Source: Tessaracoccus lapidicaptus
GTDB taxonomy: Bacteria; Actinomycetota; Actinomycetes; Propionibacteriales; Propionibacteriaceae
Assembly (NCBI RefSeq): GCF_001693815.1
Contig: NZ_MBQD01000022.1
Coordinates: forward strand, 124,001-188,000
Direction of reading: 5' to 3'
DNA: 64,000 nt
Part shown: piece after piece, positions 18,754 through 26,808 of the stretch
Numbering within the stretch: position 1 is the first letter of the stretch
Layout of the letters: each line of letters begins with the position of its first letter
Position numbers and translations under genes: made by a program
Notes under the pieces: generated by a model
Told to the model about the DNA's origin: nothing
The model's database searches: none
Seen by the model: only the letters and a program-made list of their open reading frames with translations

Positions 18754-20514
18754 ATGCAGTTTCGCAAGGTAGCGGCATTCGTGGTCGCACCCGTGATAGC
18801 GCTCTCGGCGCTCGCCGGGTGCGGTCCGGACCAGGAGGGAACCCAGCCGTCGTCATCGGCGGCGGCCAACGGGGAATTCCCGTCGGAGTGGTCCGAGGAG
18901 ATCACCATCGACGTCTTCGCGGGCCTGGCTAACGCCATGGGCGAGCAGCCCGGCTGGTTCGCCAAGATCGTCAAGGACAAGTTCAACATGAAGTTGAACA
19001 TCATCGCCCCGAACGTCGCGGGCGGCGGGGACACGCTGTACAACACGCGCGTCGCGGCCGGTGATCTGGGCGACCTCATCGTCACCGACAAGGGCAAGAA
19101 GCTCGACGAACTCGTCGACGGTGGCCTGCTGCTCGACGTCTCCGAGTACTACCCGGCGATGTCCAACGCCGCCAAGTACGACGAGGCCATCACCCGCCTC
19201 AACGAGGGCAAGGACGGGACGTACGCCTTCCCGACGCAGGTGTCGTCGCTCAAGGCGACCGATCCCAGCGAGGGCATCGACCCCACCTTCGGCCCGTTCG
19301 TCCGCTGGGACTACTACGCGGAGCTCGGCTACCCGGAGGTCGGCACGCTCGAGGACCTCCTCCCGGTCCTCAAGCAGATGCAGGACGCCCATCCCACCGC
19401 TGAGAACGGCAAGAAGGTCTACGGCCTCTCGCTGTTCAAGGACTGGGACGGCAACATGATGAACAACGCCAAGCAGCCCACGACGTTCTACGGCTACGAC
19501 GAGGTCGGCATGGTGCTCGCCAAGGCCGACGGCTCGGACTACCAGTCGATCATCGACGACGACTCGCAGTACGTGCGCAGCCTCAAGTTCTTCTACGAGG
19601 CCAACCAGATGGGGCTGCTGGACCCCGAGTCGACGACGCAGAACTACGACACGCTGTTCTCCAAGTACCAGAACGGCCAGGTGCTGTTCTCCTGGTGGCC
19701 CTGGCAGGGGCAGTCGGCGTTCAACACGACCGAGAACATGGCCGCGGGTGAGGGCTTCATGCTCGCCCCCGTCGAGGACCTGAAGGTCTTCTCCTACGGC
19801 GCCGAGCCGTTCGGCGGCAAGCAGGTCCTGGCCGTCGGGTCCGAGGCCGAGGATCCCGAGCGCGTCGCCGCGTTCATCGACTGGCTGTACTCGCCCGAGG
19901 GCACCTACTCCAACAACAGCCAGACCATGGGTGCCGCGGGTCCCAAGGGCCTGACCTGGGATCTGAACGACGAGGGCAAGCCCGAGCTCACCGAGTTCGG
20001 CATGAAGGCCCTGGCCGGTGGCGGCGCCGACGTGCCCGCCGAGTGGGGCGGCGGCACCTATCAGGACGGCGCCTCGTGGCTCAACACCACGCTGGTGCTG
20101 CCGATCGACACCGACCCTGAGACGGGCGCTGCGTTCAGCTACAAGATGTGGGAGACGTTCCAGGAGGCGACGTCGAACCCGCTGTACGAGGACTGGTCCG
20201 CAAAGATGGGCGACGCTCCCACGACGATGGACTACCTCCGCGACAACGACAAGCTGATGGTGGCGCCCGGCGCCAGCTTCACCGCCCCTGCGGACAGCTC
20301 GGAGATCGAGACCCTGCGCAACCAGGTGAAGGCGATCATCGTGCAGGAGTCGTGGAAGATGTCGTTTGCGTCCAGCGAGGCTGAGTTCGACTCGCTGCTG
20401 GCGGGCATGCAGGAGACCGTCAAGGGCCTCGGCTACGACAAGGTGCTCGAGGTGGACATGGCCAACGCCAAGGCGCAGAACGAGCTGCGCGAGGAGGCGG
20501 CGGCCCGCTCCTGA
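18754..20514 (+). CDS. Extracellular solute-binding lipoprotein of the sugar ABC importer
   Basis: 586 residues with a lipoprotein signal ending LAGC (Cys at about residue 23), a Ser/Ala-rich linker and a large type-1 solute-binding domain. At nearly 590 residues it belongs to the long LplA-like binding proteins that hold oligosaccharides rather than single sugars. AAAGGGAAA precedes the ATG. It is the third gene of the operon; a strong stem-loop terminator follows at 20527-20558. Confidence 0.85.
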   Translation: MQFRKVAAFVVAPVIALSALAGCGPDQEGTQPSSSAAANGEFPSEWSEEITIDVFAGLANAMGEQPGWFAKIVKDKFNMKLNIIAPNVAGGGDTLYNTRVAAGDLGDLIVTDKGKKLDELVDGGLLLDVSEYYPAMSNAAKYDEAITRLNEGKDGTYAFPTQVSSLKATDPSEGIDPTFGPFVRWDYYAELGYPEVGTLEDLLPVLKQMQDAHPTAENGKKVYGLSLFKDWDGNMMNNAKQPTTFYGYDEVGMVLAKADGSDYQSIIDDDSQYVRSLKFFYEANQMGLLDPESTTQNYDTLFSKYQNGQVLFSWWPWQGQSAFNTTENMAAGEGFMLAPVEDLKVFSYGAEPFGGKQVLAVGSEAEDPERVAAFIDWLYSPEGTYSNNSQTMGAAGPKGLTWDLNDEGKPELTEFGMKALAGGGADVPAEWGGGTYQDGASWLNTTLVLPIDTDPETGAAFSYKMWETFQEATSNPLYEDWSAKMGDAPTTMDYLRDNDKLMVAPGASFTAPADSSEIETLRNQVKAIIVQESWKMSFASSEAEFDSLLAGMQETVKGLGYDKVLEVDMANAKAQNELREEAAARS

Positions 20515-20526
20515 TCCAGGACTCGT

Positions 20527-20558
20527 GGGGGGTGTGCGGGGTATCCCGCACACCCCCC
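20527..20558 (+). terminator. Terminator of the sugar ABC operon
   Basis: Perfect 14-base stem (20527-20540 with 20545-20558), loop GTAT, followed by a short pyrimidine stretch but no long T run. It begins 12 bases after the stop of the binding-protein gene. Confidence 0.75.
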
Positions 20559-20583
20559 TCTACGTGTACCCGGGCAGTGACCT

Positions 20584-20651
20584 GCAATGTTCTCGCTGAG
20601 GAGCTTCCTCCGTGCATATGCACGCAGGAAGCTCCACAGCGAGAAAGTTGC
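20584..20651. repeat. 68-base hairpin repeat, copy 2
   Basis: Same length and architecture as copy 1: arms beginning GCAA...TTCTCGCTG and ending CAGCGAGAA...TTGC with some mismatches, and GTGCATATGCAC at the centre. It lies between two convergent units (binding protein and DUF624 gene). Confidence 0.85.
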
Positions 20652-20662
20652 GGGCACCTCGC

Positions 20663-21265
20663 TCAGCTGTGGCGGGCGAAGGCGCCGCGGAAGATGAACG
20701 CCATGCCGTAGGCAGCCAGCGAGCAGCCCAGCGTGAGCATGATGTACACGAAGCCCGGCACCACGACCGTCAGCGCGACACAGCCCGCGACGACAGCCAG
20801 CAGCCCCAGCGTCCGGATCGACTGCGCAACGGGCAGCAGCAGGGAGTTCTTCAGCGTCTGGCCGAGCGCGTTGCGGTACGCGGCGACCTGCGCCAGCCCC
20901 CACAGGGTGGCGGCGAAGAAATAGCCGGCCCCGATGGCGGCCAGGAAGCCGGCCCCGCCCGAGACGGGGCTGTCGAAGGAGAACCAGAACGCCGAGGCGA
21001 ACGCCAGCAGCGCCGCGGGCACGGCCAACACGAGGTAGACGGCGGTGGCGGGCCCGAGGTTGGCGCGGAGCGCGCGGAAGTAATCCGCGATCAGGTTGCC
21101 GCGCTCCTCGTCGGCGTAGCGCATGGTCACCTCGTAGAGCGCGCTGGTCGCGACGCCGATGGTGACGATCGGCACGCAGGAGACGAGGTAGATGGCGTTG
21201 AGCGCCATGAAGGCGAGCAGCGTCGTGATGCCCTGGACGTTCCTGCTCCCGGGATCGATCTGCAC
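20663..21265 (-). CDS. DUF624 (YesL-like) membrane protein
   Basis: 200 residues with five to six membrane segments and the N-terminal pattern LNAIYLVSCVPIVTIG typical of DUF624. This family is found almost exclusively beside CUT1 sugar importers and glycoside hydrolases, with no proven function; an assembly or accessory role in transport has been suggested from context. GTG 21265 is preceded by GAGGGG at 5-6 bases. It is the last gene of a GH3-GH43-DUF624 operon on the minus strand, 9 bases after GH43. Confidence 0.8.
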   Translation of the reverse strand: MQIDPGSRNVQGITTLLAFMALNAIYLVSCVPIVTIGVATSALYEVTMRYADEERGNLIADYFRALRANLGPATAVYLVLAVPAALLAFASAFWFSFDSPVSGGAGFLAAIGAGYFFAATLWGLAQVAAYRNALGQTLKNSLLLPVAQSIRTLGLLAVVAGCVALTVVVPGFVYIMLTLGCSLAAYGMAFIFRGAFARHS

Positions 21266-21274
21266 CGCGACCCC

Positions 21275-22729
21275 TCAGCTCTGCGTCGGGCGGTAGGCGA
21301 AGTGCGTCACCCGGGGCCGCCCGACGACCGCCTGCACCGCGACCAACCGGCCCGTGAACCCCCCGGCGATCTCCGTCGACAGGTGGCGCCCGTCCAGGGA
21401 CGCCAGCTGCCGCCAGCCGCCGTCGGCCCACGCCTCGAGGTCGACGACGTCGGGGCCGCAGGGCTCGTACATCATGAGGCCGGCGGCCGGGTGGGCCGCG
21501 ACGCGGAGCCGGACCGCCGCCGGGTCCTCGACGGCGCAGCGCCCGAACTCCTGCTCGAACGGGGCGCTGCGTCCGACGGCGCGGACGGAGTCGCGGTCCG
21601 CCTCCACGGCGTAGACGTGGGCGTCGTCGAGGTAGATCAGAAGGCGGGCCGTGCCGGCGGTGACGTCGAGCGTCGCCTCACACTCCCAGGCCAGGTCCTG
21701 GACGCGGATGCCGACGGGGCGCGCCGGGGCGCCGCCGGCGCTGAGCGTCAGGGCCCCGCCGTCGACGGCCACGCCGTCGAGCGATCCCTGCGGCGACACC
21801 CAGCGGGGCCCCAGCGGGCCGGTGAAGTCGGCGTCCAGCGCGGTGTCGGCCGCGAAGGCGGGGGCCAGGTCCTCCCGGAACACGGGCCACCCGTCGACCC
21901 ATTCGACGGGGCACAGCATGGTCTCGCGCCCGATCACGTGGTACTCGGGCGTGTAGCCGCGCGGGCGGGTGCCGTGGTAGCACGCCCACCAGCGGCCGTC
22001 CCACTCGAGGAGGTCCGCGTGCCCCACGGACTGCACCGGGTGGTCGGTGGAGCGGTGCGTGAGGATCGGGTTGGACGGGTGGGGCTCGAAGCCGCCGTCG
22101 GGCCGCCTCGACCGTGCCACGGACACGCAGTGCCCGCGCTCGGTGCCGCCCTCGGCGATCAGCAGGTACCACCAGCCGTCGACGCGGTAGAGGTGCGGGC
22201 CCTCCGGGGCCTTCATGCCGGTGCCGGACCACAGCGAACGCCGCTCCGAGAGCACCTCGCCGGTCGCGGGATCGATGGTCACCTGCGCGATGCCGTCGTC
22301 GAAGGCGCACCAGGTGAGGTAGCAGGTGTCGTCCTCGTCCCACGCGAGGTCGGGGTCGATGCCGACGGTGCCCGGGACCACGACGGGATCGGACCACGGC
22401 CCGGCGGCGTCGTCGGCCGTGAAGATGAGCTGCCCCTCGCCGGCCTGCGCGATGTTGGTGGTGGCGAACCAGAACCGGCCGTCGCGGTACCGCAGGGTCG
22501 ACCCGTAGATGCCGGCGGAGGCGCGGCGGAAGGTGGCGAGGTCGAGCTGGTCGGTGCGGTGCACGACGTTGCCGAGTTGCGTCCACGCCGCGAGGTCGGT
22601 GGACCGGAAGACGGGGGCGCCGGGGAACAGCTCGAACGACGAGGTGGCGAGGTAGACCGCGTCCGGACCGGCGCACATCGTCGGGTCGGAGTAGAACCCG
22701 GGGATGGCGGGGGTGAGGTTGTGGTGCAT
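21275..22729 (-). CDS. Glycoside hydrolase family 43 (beta-xylosidase/arabinofuranosidase type)
   Basis: 484 residues: a five-bladed propeller (about 1-320) with the three GH43 acids in order, Asp15 in FYSDP (base), Asp125 in GIDPD (pKa modulator) and Glu176 in APEGP (acid), then a C-terminal beta-sandwich typical of GH43 beta-xylosidases. No signal peptide, so it acts in the cytoplasm on imported oligosaccharides. The ATG shares one base with the stop of the upstream GH3 gene (TGATG). Expected role: removal of terminal xylose or arabinose. Confidence 0.85.
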   Translation of the reverse strand: MHHNLTPAIPGFYSDPTMCAGPDAVYLATSSFELFPGAPVFRSTDLAAWTQLGNVVHRTDQLDLATFRRASAGIYGSTLRYRDGRFWFATTNIAQAGEGQLIFTADDAAGPWSDPVVVPGTVGIDPDLAWDEDDTCYLTWCAFDDGIAQVTIDPATGEVLSERRSLWSGTGMKAPEGPHLYRVDGWWYLLIAEGGTERGHCVSVARSRRPDGGFEPHPSNPILTHRSTDHPVQSVGHADLLEWDGRWWACYHGTRPRGYTPEYHVIGRETMLCPVEWVDGWPVFREDLAPAFAADTALDADFTGPLGPRWVSPQGSLDGVAVDGGALTLSAGGAPARPVGIRVQDLAWECEATLDVTAGTARLLIYLDDAHVYAVEADRDSVRAVGRSAPFEQEFGRCAVEDPAAVRLRVAAHPAAGLMMYEPCGPDVVDLEAWADGGWRQLASLDGRHLSTEIAGGFTGRLVAVQAVVGRPRVTHFAYRPTQS

Positions 22730-25461
22730 CAGTTCTCCTGTCGGATCTCGGCGAGCTCGACGGTACCGGTCAGGCGTACCTCGAGGGAGGTCGCCCCGGG
22801 CGCCGGACAGTCGACGACGACGTCGTGCCACTCACCGCGACGCTCCTGCTCCGGCGTGCCGAGCACGCTCGCGCCGCCACAGCGGATTTCGACGTCTCCG
22901 CCGAGGCCTGTCGTCACGCGCAGCCTCATCGCCAGCCGCGCCGGCAGCGGCTCCACCGACGGCCAGCCGAGCCGCCCCGCGCCGGACCTGGCCCGGTACG
23001 CGGTTCCGCGCACGTGGTCGACGGCGACGCCCACGACCCCGGACCAGTCCGGGGCGTGCCAGGCGACGAGCGGTAGGGGCAGGGGCGCGTCGGGGGTCGC
23101 GGGCGCGGTCGTCAGCTCCAGGGACGGCCCTGCCATGCCGGCCGACGACGCCGCCACGATCCGCCACGTCGTGGCGGGGAGGTCCAGACCCCGGGCAGCG
23201 GTCCAGGTGCGGAGTCGCGCGGGGTGGAGCTCGACCGGCACTGTCGCCTCCTCGCCCGGGGCGAGGACCACCCGCTGGTGCCCGAGCAACCGGCGGCCGA
23301 TGCGGTCGTCGGTGCTGGCCGCGTAGACCTGCACCAGCTCGTGCGCCGGCCGGTCGCCCTCGTTGGCCACGCGGACCACCGCGGGGCCGGCCAGGCCGTT
23401 GGGAAGGCTGATGTCGCGGTATTCGACGCGGCCGTAGGTCAGCCCGTGCCCGAGCGGGTAGCGGGGTGTGTGCGGGCTGTACCACCAGGTCATGCGGGCG
23501 TCGATGATGTCGTAGTCGAACAGGTCTCCCGCGTGCTTGGCGTCGGCCCACCAGGTCTGGGGGAGCCGGCCGGCAGGCTCGGCGCGGCCGTCGAGCACGT
23601 CGAGCAGCGCGTGTCCCAGCTCTTGGCCCGCGTGGCTGGACCAGACGACGGCTCCCGCGCGGTCCGCGAGGTCGCCAAGCGTGTACGGGTAGGACGAGAT
23701 GACGATCAGCGCGGTGGCGGGGTTGGCGGCGAGTGCGGCCTCGACGAGGCGTCGCTGCGCGTCCGGCAGGTCCAGCGACGGCCGGTCCGTGGTCTCGCGG
23801 CCGTTGATGTGCGGGTCGTTGCCGACCACCATGAGCACGGCGTCGGCGCCCGCGGCGGCCCGGGCGACCTCCTCGGCGCCCGAGCTCACGACCTCCACGT
23901 CGAACCGCTCGGCCGCCGCGAGATCCTCGGCGGTGCTGCTCGCCAGCCCGCCCCACGCCTCCACGCGAACCCAGCGCCGGCTGCCGCGGTGTTGCAGCGA
24001 CCAGGAGCCGTCGTCGTGCACGTGCCTGGCGAACACCTGGTGGGTGACCCATCCCTCGGGCCGCGTGGCGTCGACGTGCACCATGCCGTCGTCCGAGCCG
24101 CGCCACAGCAGCCCGGTGGCGTCGTCGGCGAGCGTGAGCATGTCGTGGCCCCGGTCGGTGACGGCGACGACGTCGTCGCCGGGCTGGTCCGCGACGAGCG
24201 CCCCGTCGGCGGCACGGGTGAGCGTCAACCCGGTGGTGCGCGAACGCAGCCGCAGCCGGTCCGCTCCGTCGTGCGCCGTGACTGGGTGCGCCTCCCCGGC
24301 CGCGTCCGCTGCGCTGACCATGTAGGGCGGGGTGCCGGAGTACCAGTCGTGTTTGACGACGGTGGCGAGCGGACCGACGACCGCCAGCGTCGACCCGGCA
24401 CGCAGCGGCAGCAGTCCACGGTTCTCCAGGACGGTCACCTGGGCGGTGGCGGCGCGCCGGGCGAGGTCGCGGTGGGCGGGGGTGTCGATGTCGTCGGCGG
24501 TGATGTGGGCGTACGGGTCGGCGTCGGGCGTGAACTCCCCGGTGCGGGCGCGGGCCAGCAGCACGCGGCGGGCCGCGCGGCGGACGTCCGCGACGTCGAG
24601 CAGGCCCTGCTCCAGCGCGGCGGTGATCGCGGCGACGGTGTGCGAGGAGTCGGCGTCGCGGTCGGTGAACGAGTCCAGCCCGGCCCTGATGGCCGCGGCG
24701 TGCGACTCCGCGTCCGTGGCGTACGCGCGCTCGGCGCCGGTGAGGTTGGTCGGCGCGTAGGCGTCCGAGACCGCGAGCAGGTCCGGTTGGGCCGCGCGCA
24801 CCGCCTCGTAGAGCTCGGCCGAGGTGTGCGCGGGACGTCCGTTGACGAGGTTGTAGGCGGCCATGATGCCCCCAGCGGCGCCGGAGGCGAGGGGGCCGAG
24901 GAACGGGGGAAGGTCGTATTCGTGCAGCACGCGCGGCGGCAGGCTGGACGACGACGTGCACCGGTCGGTCTCGTTGTTGTAGGCCAGCAGGTGCTTGAGC
25001 GTGGGCACGGTCTTCCACACGGTCGCGTCGTCGCCCCGCAACCCGGCTGCATACGCCTCGCCGCACCACGCCGTCACGTGCGGATCCTCCGAGGAGCCCT
25101 CCTCGCCGCGACCCCACAACGGGTGGCGCAGCGGGTTGACGACGGGGGCCCAGCAGTTGAGCGAGACGCGCTCCGGGTCGGCCGCGCGCTTGGCGCGCAA
25201 CTCGGTGCCGACGGCGTCGCCGATCTCCCGCAGGAGGTCGGCGTCCCAGGCCGCGGCCATGCCGACCGGCTGGGGGAACACCGTCGCCGTCCCGAGCCAG
25301 GCGACGCCGTGCAGCGCCTCGGCGCCCGTGTGGAACGCGCCCAGGCCGTGGTCCGGCATGGCGGGGTTGGCCTGGTGGAGGAGGGCGACGCACTCGGCGT
25401 CGCCGAGGCGCGCCAAGAGGTCGTCGACGAGTGCCTCGAGGGAGGGGGCGTCATGGGCCAT
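22729..25461 (-). CDS. Glycoside hydrolase family 3 (beta-glucosidase/xylosidase type)
   Basis: 910 residues without signal peptide: GH3 N-terminal barrel with the nucleophile Asp in AVSDAYA (about 233), GH3 C-terminal sandwich (from about 330), an inserted domain of about 150 residues that recalls PA14-like insertions, and a C-terminal fibronectin-III-like domain near 700 followed by a further beta-rich tail. It would release glucose or xylose from the non-reducing end. ATG 25461 has AAAGG upstream. It heads the GH3-GH43-DUF624 operon and has a LacI-type operator 150 bases upstream. Confidence 0.85.
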   Translation of the reverse strand: MAHDAPSLEALVDDLLARLGDAECVALLHQANPAMPDHGLGAFHTGAEALHGVAWLGTATVFPQPVGMAAAWDADLLREIGDAVGTELRAKRAADPERVSLNCWAPVVNPLRHPLWGRGEEGSSEDPHVTAWCGEAYAAGLRGDDATVWKTVPTLKHLLAYNNETDRCTSSSSLPPRVLHEYDLPPFLGPLASGAAGGIMAAYNLVNGRPAHTSAELYEAVRAAQPDLLAVSDAYAPTNLTGAERAYATDAESHAAAIRAGLDSFTDRDADSSHTVAAITAALEQGLLDVADVRRAARRVLLARARTGEFTPDADPYAHITADDIDTPAHRDLARRAATAQVTVLENRGLLPLRAGSTLAVVGPLATVVKHDWYSGTPPYMVSAADAAGEAHPVTAHDGADRLRLRSRTTGLTLTRAADGALVADQPGDDVVAVTDRGHDMLTLADDATGLLWRGSDDGMVHVDATRPEGWVTHQVFARHVHDDGSWSLQHRGSRRWVRVEAWGGLASSTAEDLAAAERFDVEVVSSGAEEVARAAAGADAVLMVVGNDPHINGRETTDRPSLDLPDAQRRLVEAALAANPATALIVISSYPYTLGDLADRAGAVVWSSHAGQELGHALLDVLDGRAEPAGRLPQTWWADAKHAGDLFDYDIIDARMTWWYSPHTPRYPLGHGLTYGRVEYRDISLPNGLAGPAVVRVANEGDRPAHELVQVYAASTDDRIGRRLLGHQRVVLAPGEEATVPVELHPARLRTWTAARGLDLPATTWRIVAASSAGMAGPSLELTTAPATPDAPLPLPLVAWHAPDWSGVVGVAVDHVRGTAYRARSGAGRLGWPSVEPLPARLAMRLRVTTGLGGDVEIRCGGASVLGTPEQERRGEWHDVVVDCPAPGATSLEVRLTGTVELAEIRQEN

Positions 25462-25609
25462 GAGGTCGAAGCCTTTCGATGTGTCGGCGGCGATGCCGGG
25501 ACGCTGCGGTGTCACGATCAATCATGCCCCACCCCGCCTGAATGCAACAGACCGGCTGCGCGATCGGGATCCAGGCTTGCGCCGACCCCGGCCGGATGGG
25601 TTAAGCTTT

Positions 25610-25625
25610 GTCGAAATGATTCGAC
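25610..25625 (-). promoter_or_regulatory. LacI-type operator upstream of the GH3 operon
   Basis: GTCGAAATGATTCGAC is a perfect inverted repeat (GTCGAA/TTCGAC, 4-base spacer). Its core CGAAATGATTCG matches the operator of the ABC operon at 10 of 12 positions. An overlapping repeat ATTCG/CGAAT lies on its right flank. The rest of the 259-base gap between GH3 and lacI shows nothing else distinct. Confidence 0.65.
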
Positions 25626-25720
25626 GCCGAATCGACGCCGTCGTCAGACCCCCGCGCAGCGGGCTGGAGGGGAACCATGGGGTTGCTGGAGCGCACCCGG
25701 GCCGTGGGCCCGGCGCGCGG

Positions 25721-26683
25721 TCACTCGACGCGCGGCGCCACCAGTCGACGTTCCGGCAGCGCGTCCCCGGTGACCAGCCCCATGAGCATGTCGACGGCGG
25801 TCGATCCGATCGTGGTGCCGGGGATGTCGATGACGGTCATGTGCAACAGCGGTGCCAGCAGCAGCGTCTTGGGGCCGATCGCGACGATCTCCACCGACTC
25901 AGTCACCTCGGGCCCGCGGCGGAGCAGCGCCTGGATGACGCCCGGCAGCGCGGACTCGTTGTGCACGACCAGCCCGGTGTACCCGGCCTCGATCACCTCG
26001 TCGATGAGGCGGGCGGCTGCCACCGGGTCGTCGTCGGCGGCCAGGCGGCGCAGCTCGATGCCGCGGGCCTCGGCCTCGCGCTCGGCCCCGCGCGCCAGCC
26101 GCACCGCGTACGACGTGCCGCGGCTGACGACCTCGGGCGACGAGCCCAGCAGCGCCACCCGGCCGTGCTTCGCCAGCCTGCGGATGGCCAGCGAGCCGGC
26201 CGCCTCGAAGTCGAAGTCGATGCAGCTGAGCGTGCCGGGGTCCTCGGGGAGCCCGATGAGCACCGACGGCTGCCGCAGCGTCATGAGCGTGGGAATGCGG
26301 GAGTCGCGGGACTCGACGTCCATGACGATGAACCCGTCCACCATGGACCGCAGCGACACGCTCTCGATGCCGCTGGCGTCCTGCTCCGTGACGAGGAGGA
26401 CGTCGTGTTCGTAGTGGCGGGCCCGCGTCGCGATGCCCGCGACGAACTGCATGATCACGTCGACGTTGACGCCCGGGCGCAGTGGCGAGACCAGACCCAG
26501 CACGTGGGTCTTCGACGACGCGAGCGCGCGTGCGCCGGCGTGCGGGCGGTAGTTCAGCTCCTCGATGGCCTTGAGGACCTTCTCGCGCGTCGCGCCGGAG
26601 ATCGGCCGCCGGCCGCTCAGCACGTAGGACACCGTCGACTGCGAGACCCCCGCCTTGCGGGCCACCTCTTGAATGCCGGCCAT
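25721..26683 (-). CDS. LacI-family transcriptional regulator
   Basis: 320 residues: N-terminal helix-turn-helix (IQEVARKAGVSQSTVSYVLSG, about 3-23), hinge helix containing NYRPHAGARALA, and a periplasmic-binding-protein-like sugar sensor domain. ATG 26683 is chosen because GAGGGG lies at the right distance; GTG 26689 would add two residues. The gene lies inside the sugar locus between the GH3 operon and the divergent GH31 gene, and palindromes of LacI type precede all three neighbouring units, so it is the likely local repressor, relieved by an imported oligosaccharide or its product. Confidence 0.85.
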   Translation of the reverse strand: MAGIQEVARKAGVSQSTVSYVLSGRRPISGATREKVLKAIEELNYRPHAGARALASSKTHVLGLVSPLRPGVNVDVIMQFVAGIATRARHYEHDVLLVTEQDASGIESVSLRSMVDGFIVMDVESRDSRIPTLMTLRQPSVLIGLPEDPGTLSCIDFDFEAAGSLAIRRLAKHGRVALLGSSPEVVSRGTSYAVRLARGAEREAEARGIELRRLAADDDPVAAARLIDEVIEAGYTGLVVHNESALPGVIQALLRRGPEVTESVEIVAIGPKTLLLAPLLHMTVIDIPGTTIGSTAVDMLMGLVTGDALPERRLVAPRVE

Positions 26684-26775
26684 CTTCACCCCTCGTCCCG
26701 GAGCGGCGGGGGACCTCCCATGCAGCCCCGCGGGCCGGCGCCGTCCAGCATCGGACGGCATCAGAGTACGGCCGC

Positions 26776-26787
26776 GCAAGCGTTTCG
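26776..26787 (+). promoter_or_regulatory. LacI-type operator upstream of the GH31 gene
   Basis: GCAAGCGTTTCG reads on the minus strand as CGAAACGCTTGC, sharing ten consecutive bases with the operator of the ABC operon. It lies 22 bases before the GH31 start and could also act on lacI, which is transcribed in the other direction. Confidence 0.6.
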
Positions 26788-26808
26788 ACCAACCCGGAAG
26801 GACCCACG

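Noticed and set aside
20612-23326. Long plus-strand frame opposite DUF624, GH43 and GH3
   Set aside because: Antisense of three clear genes, with low-complexity Arg/Gly/Asp content and no family motif.
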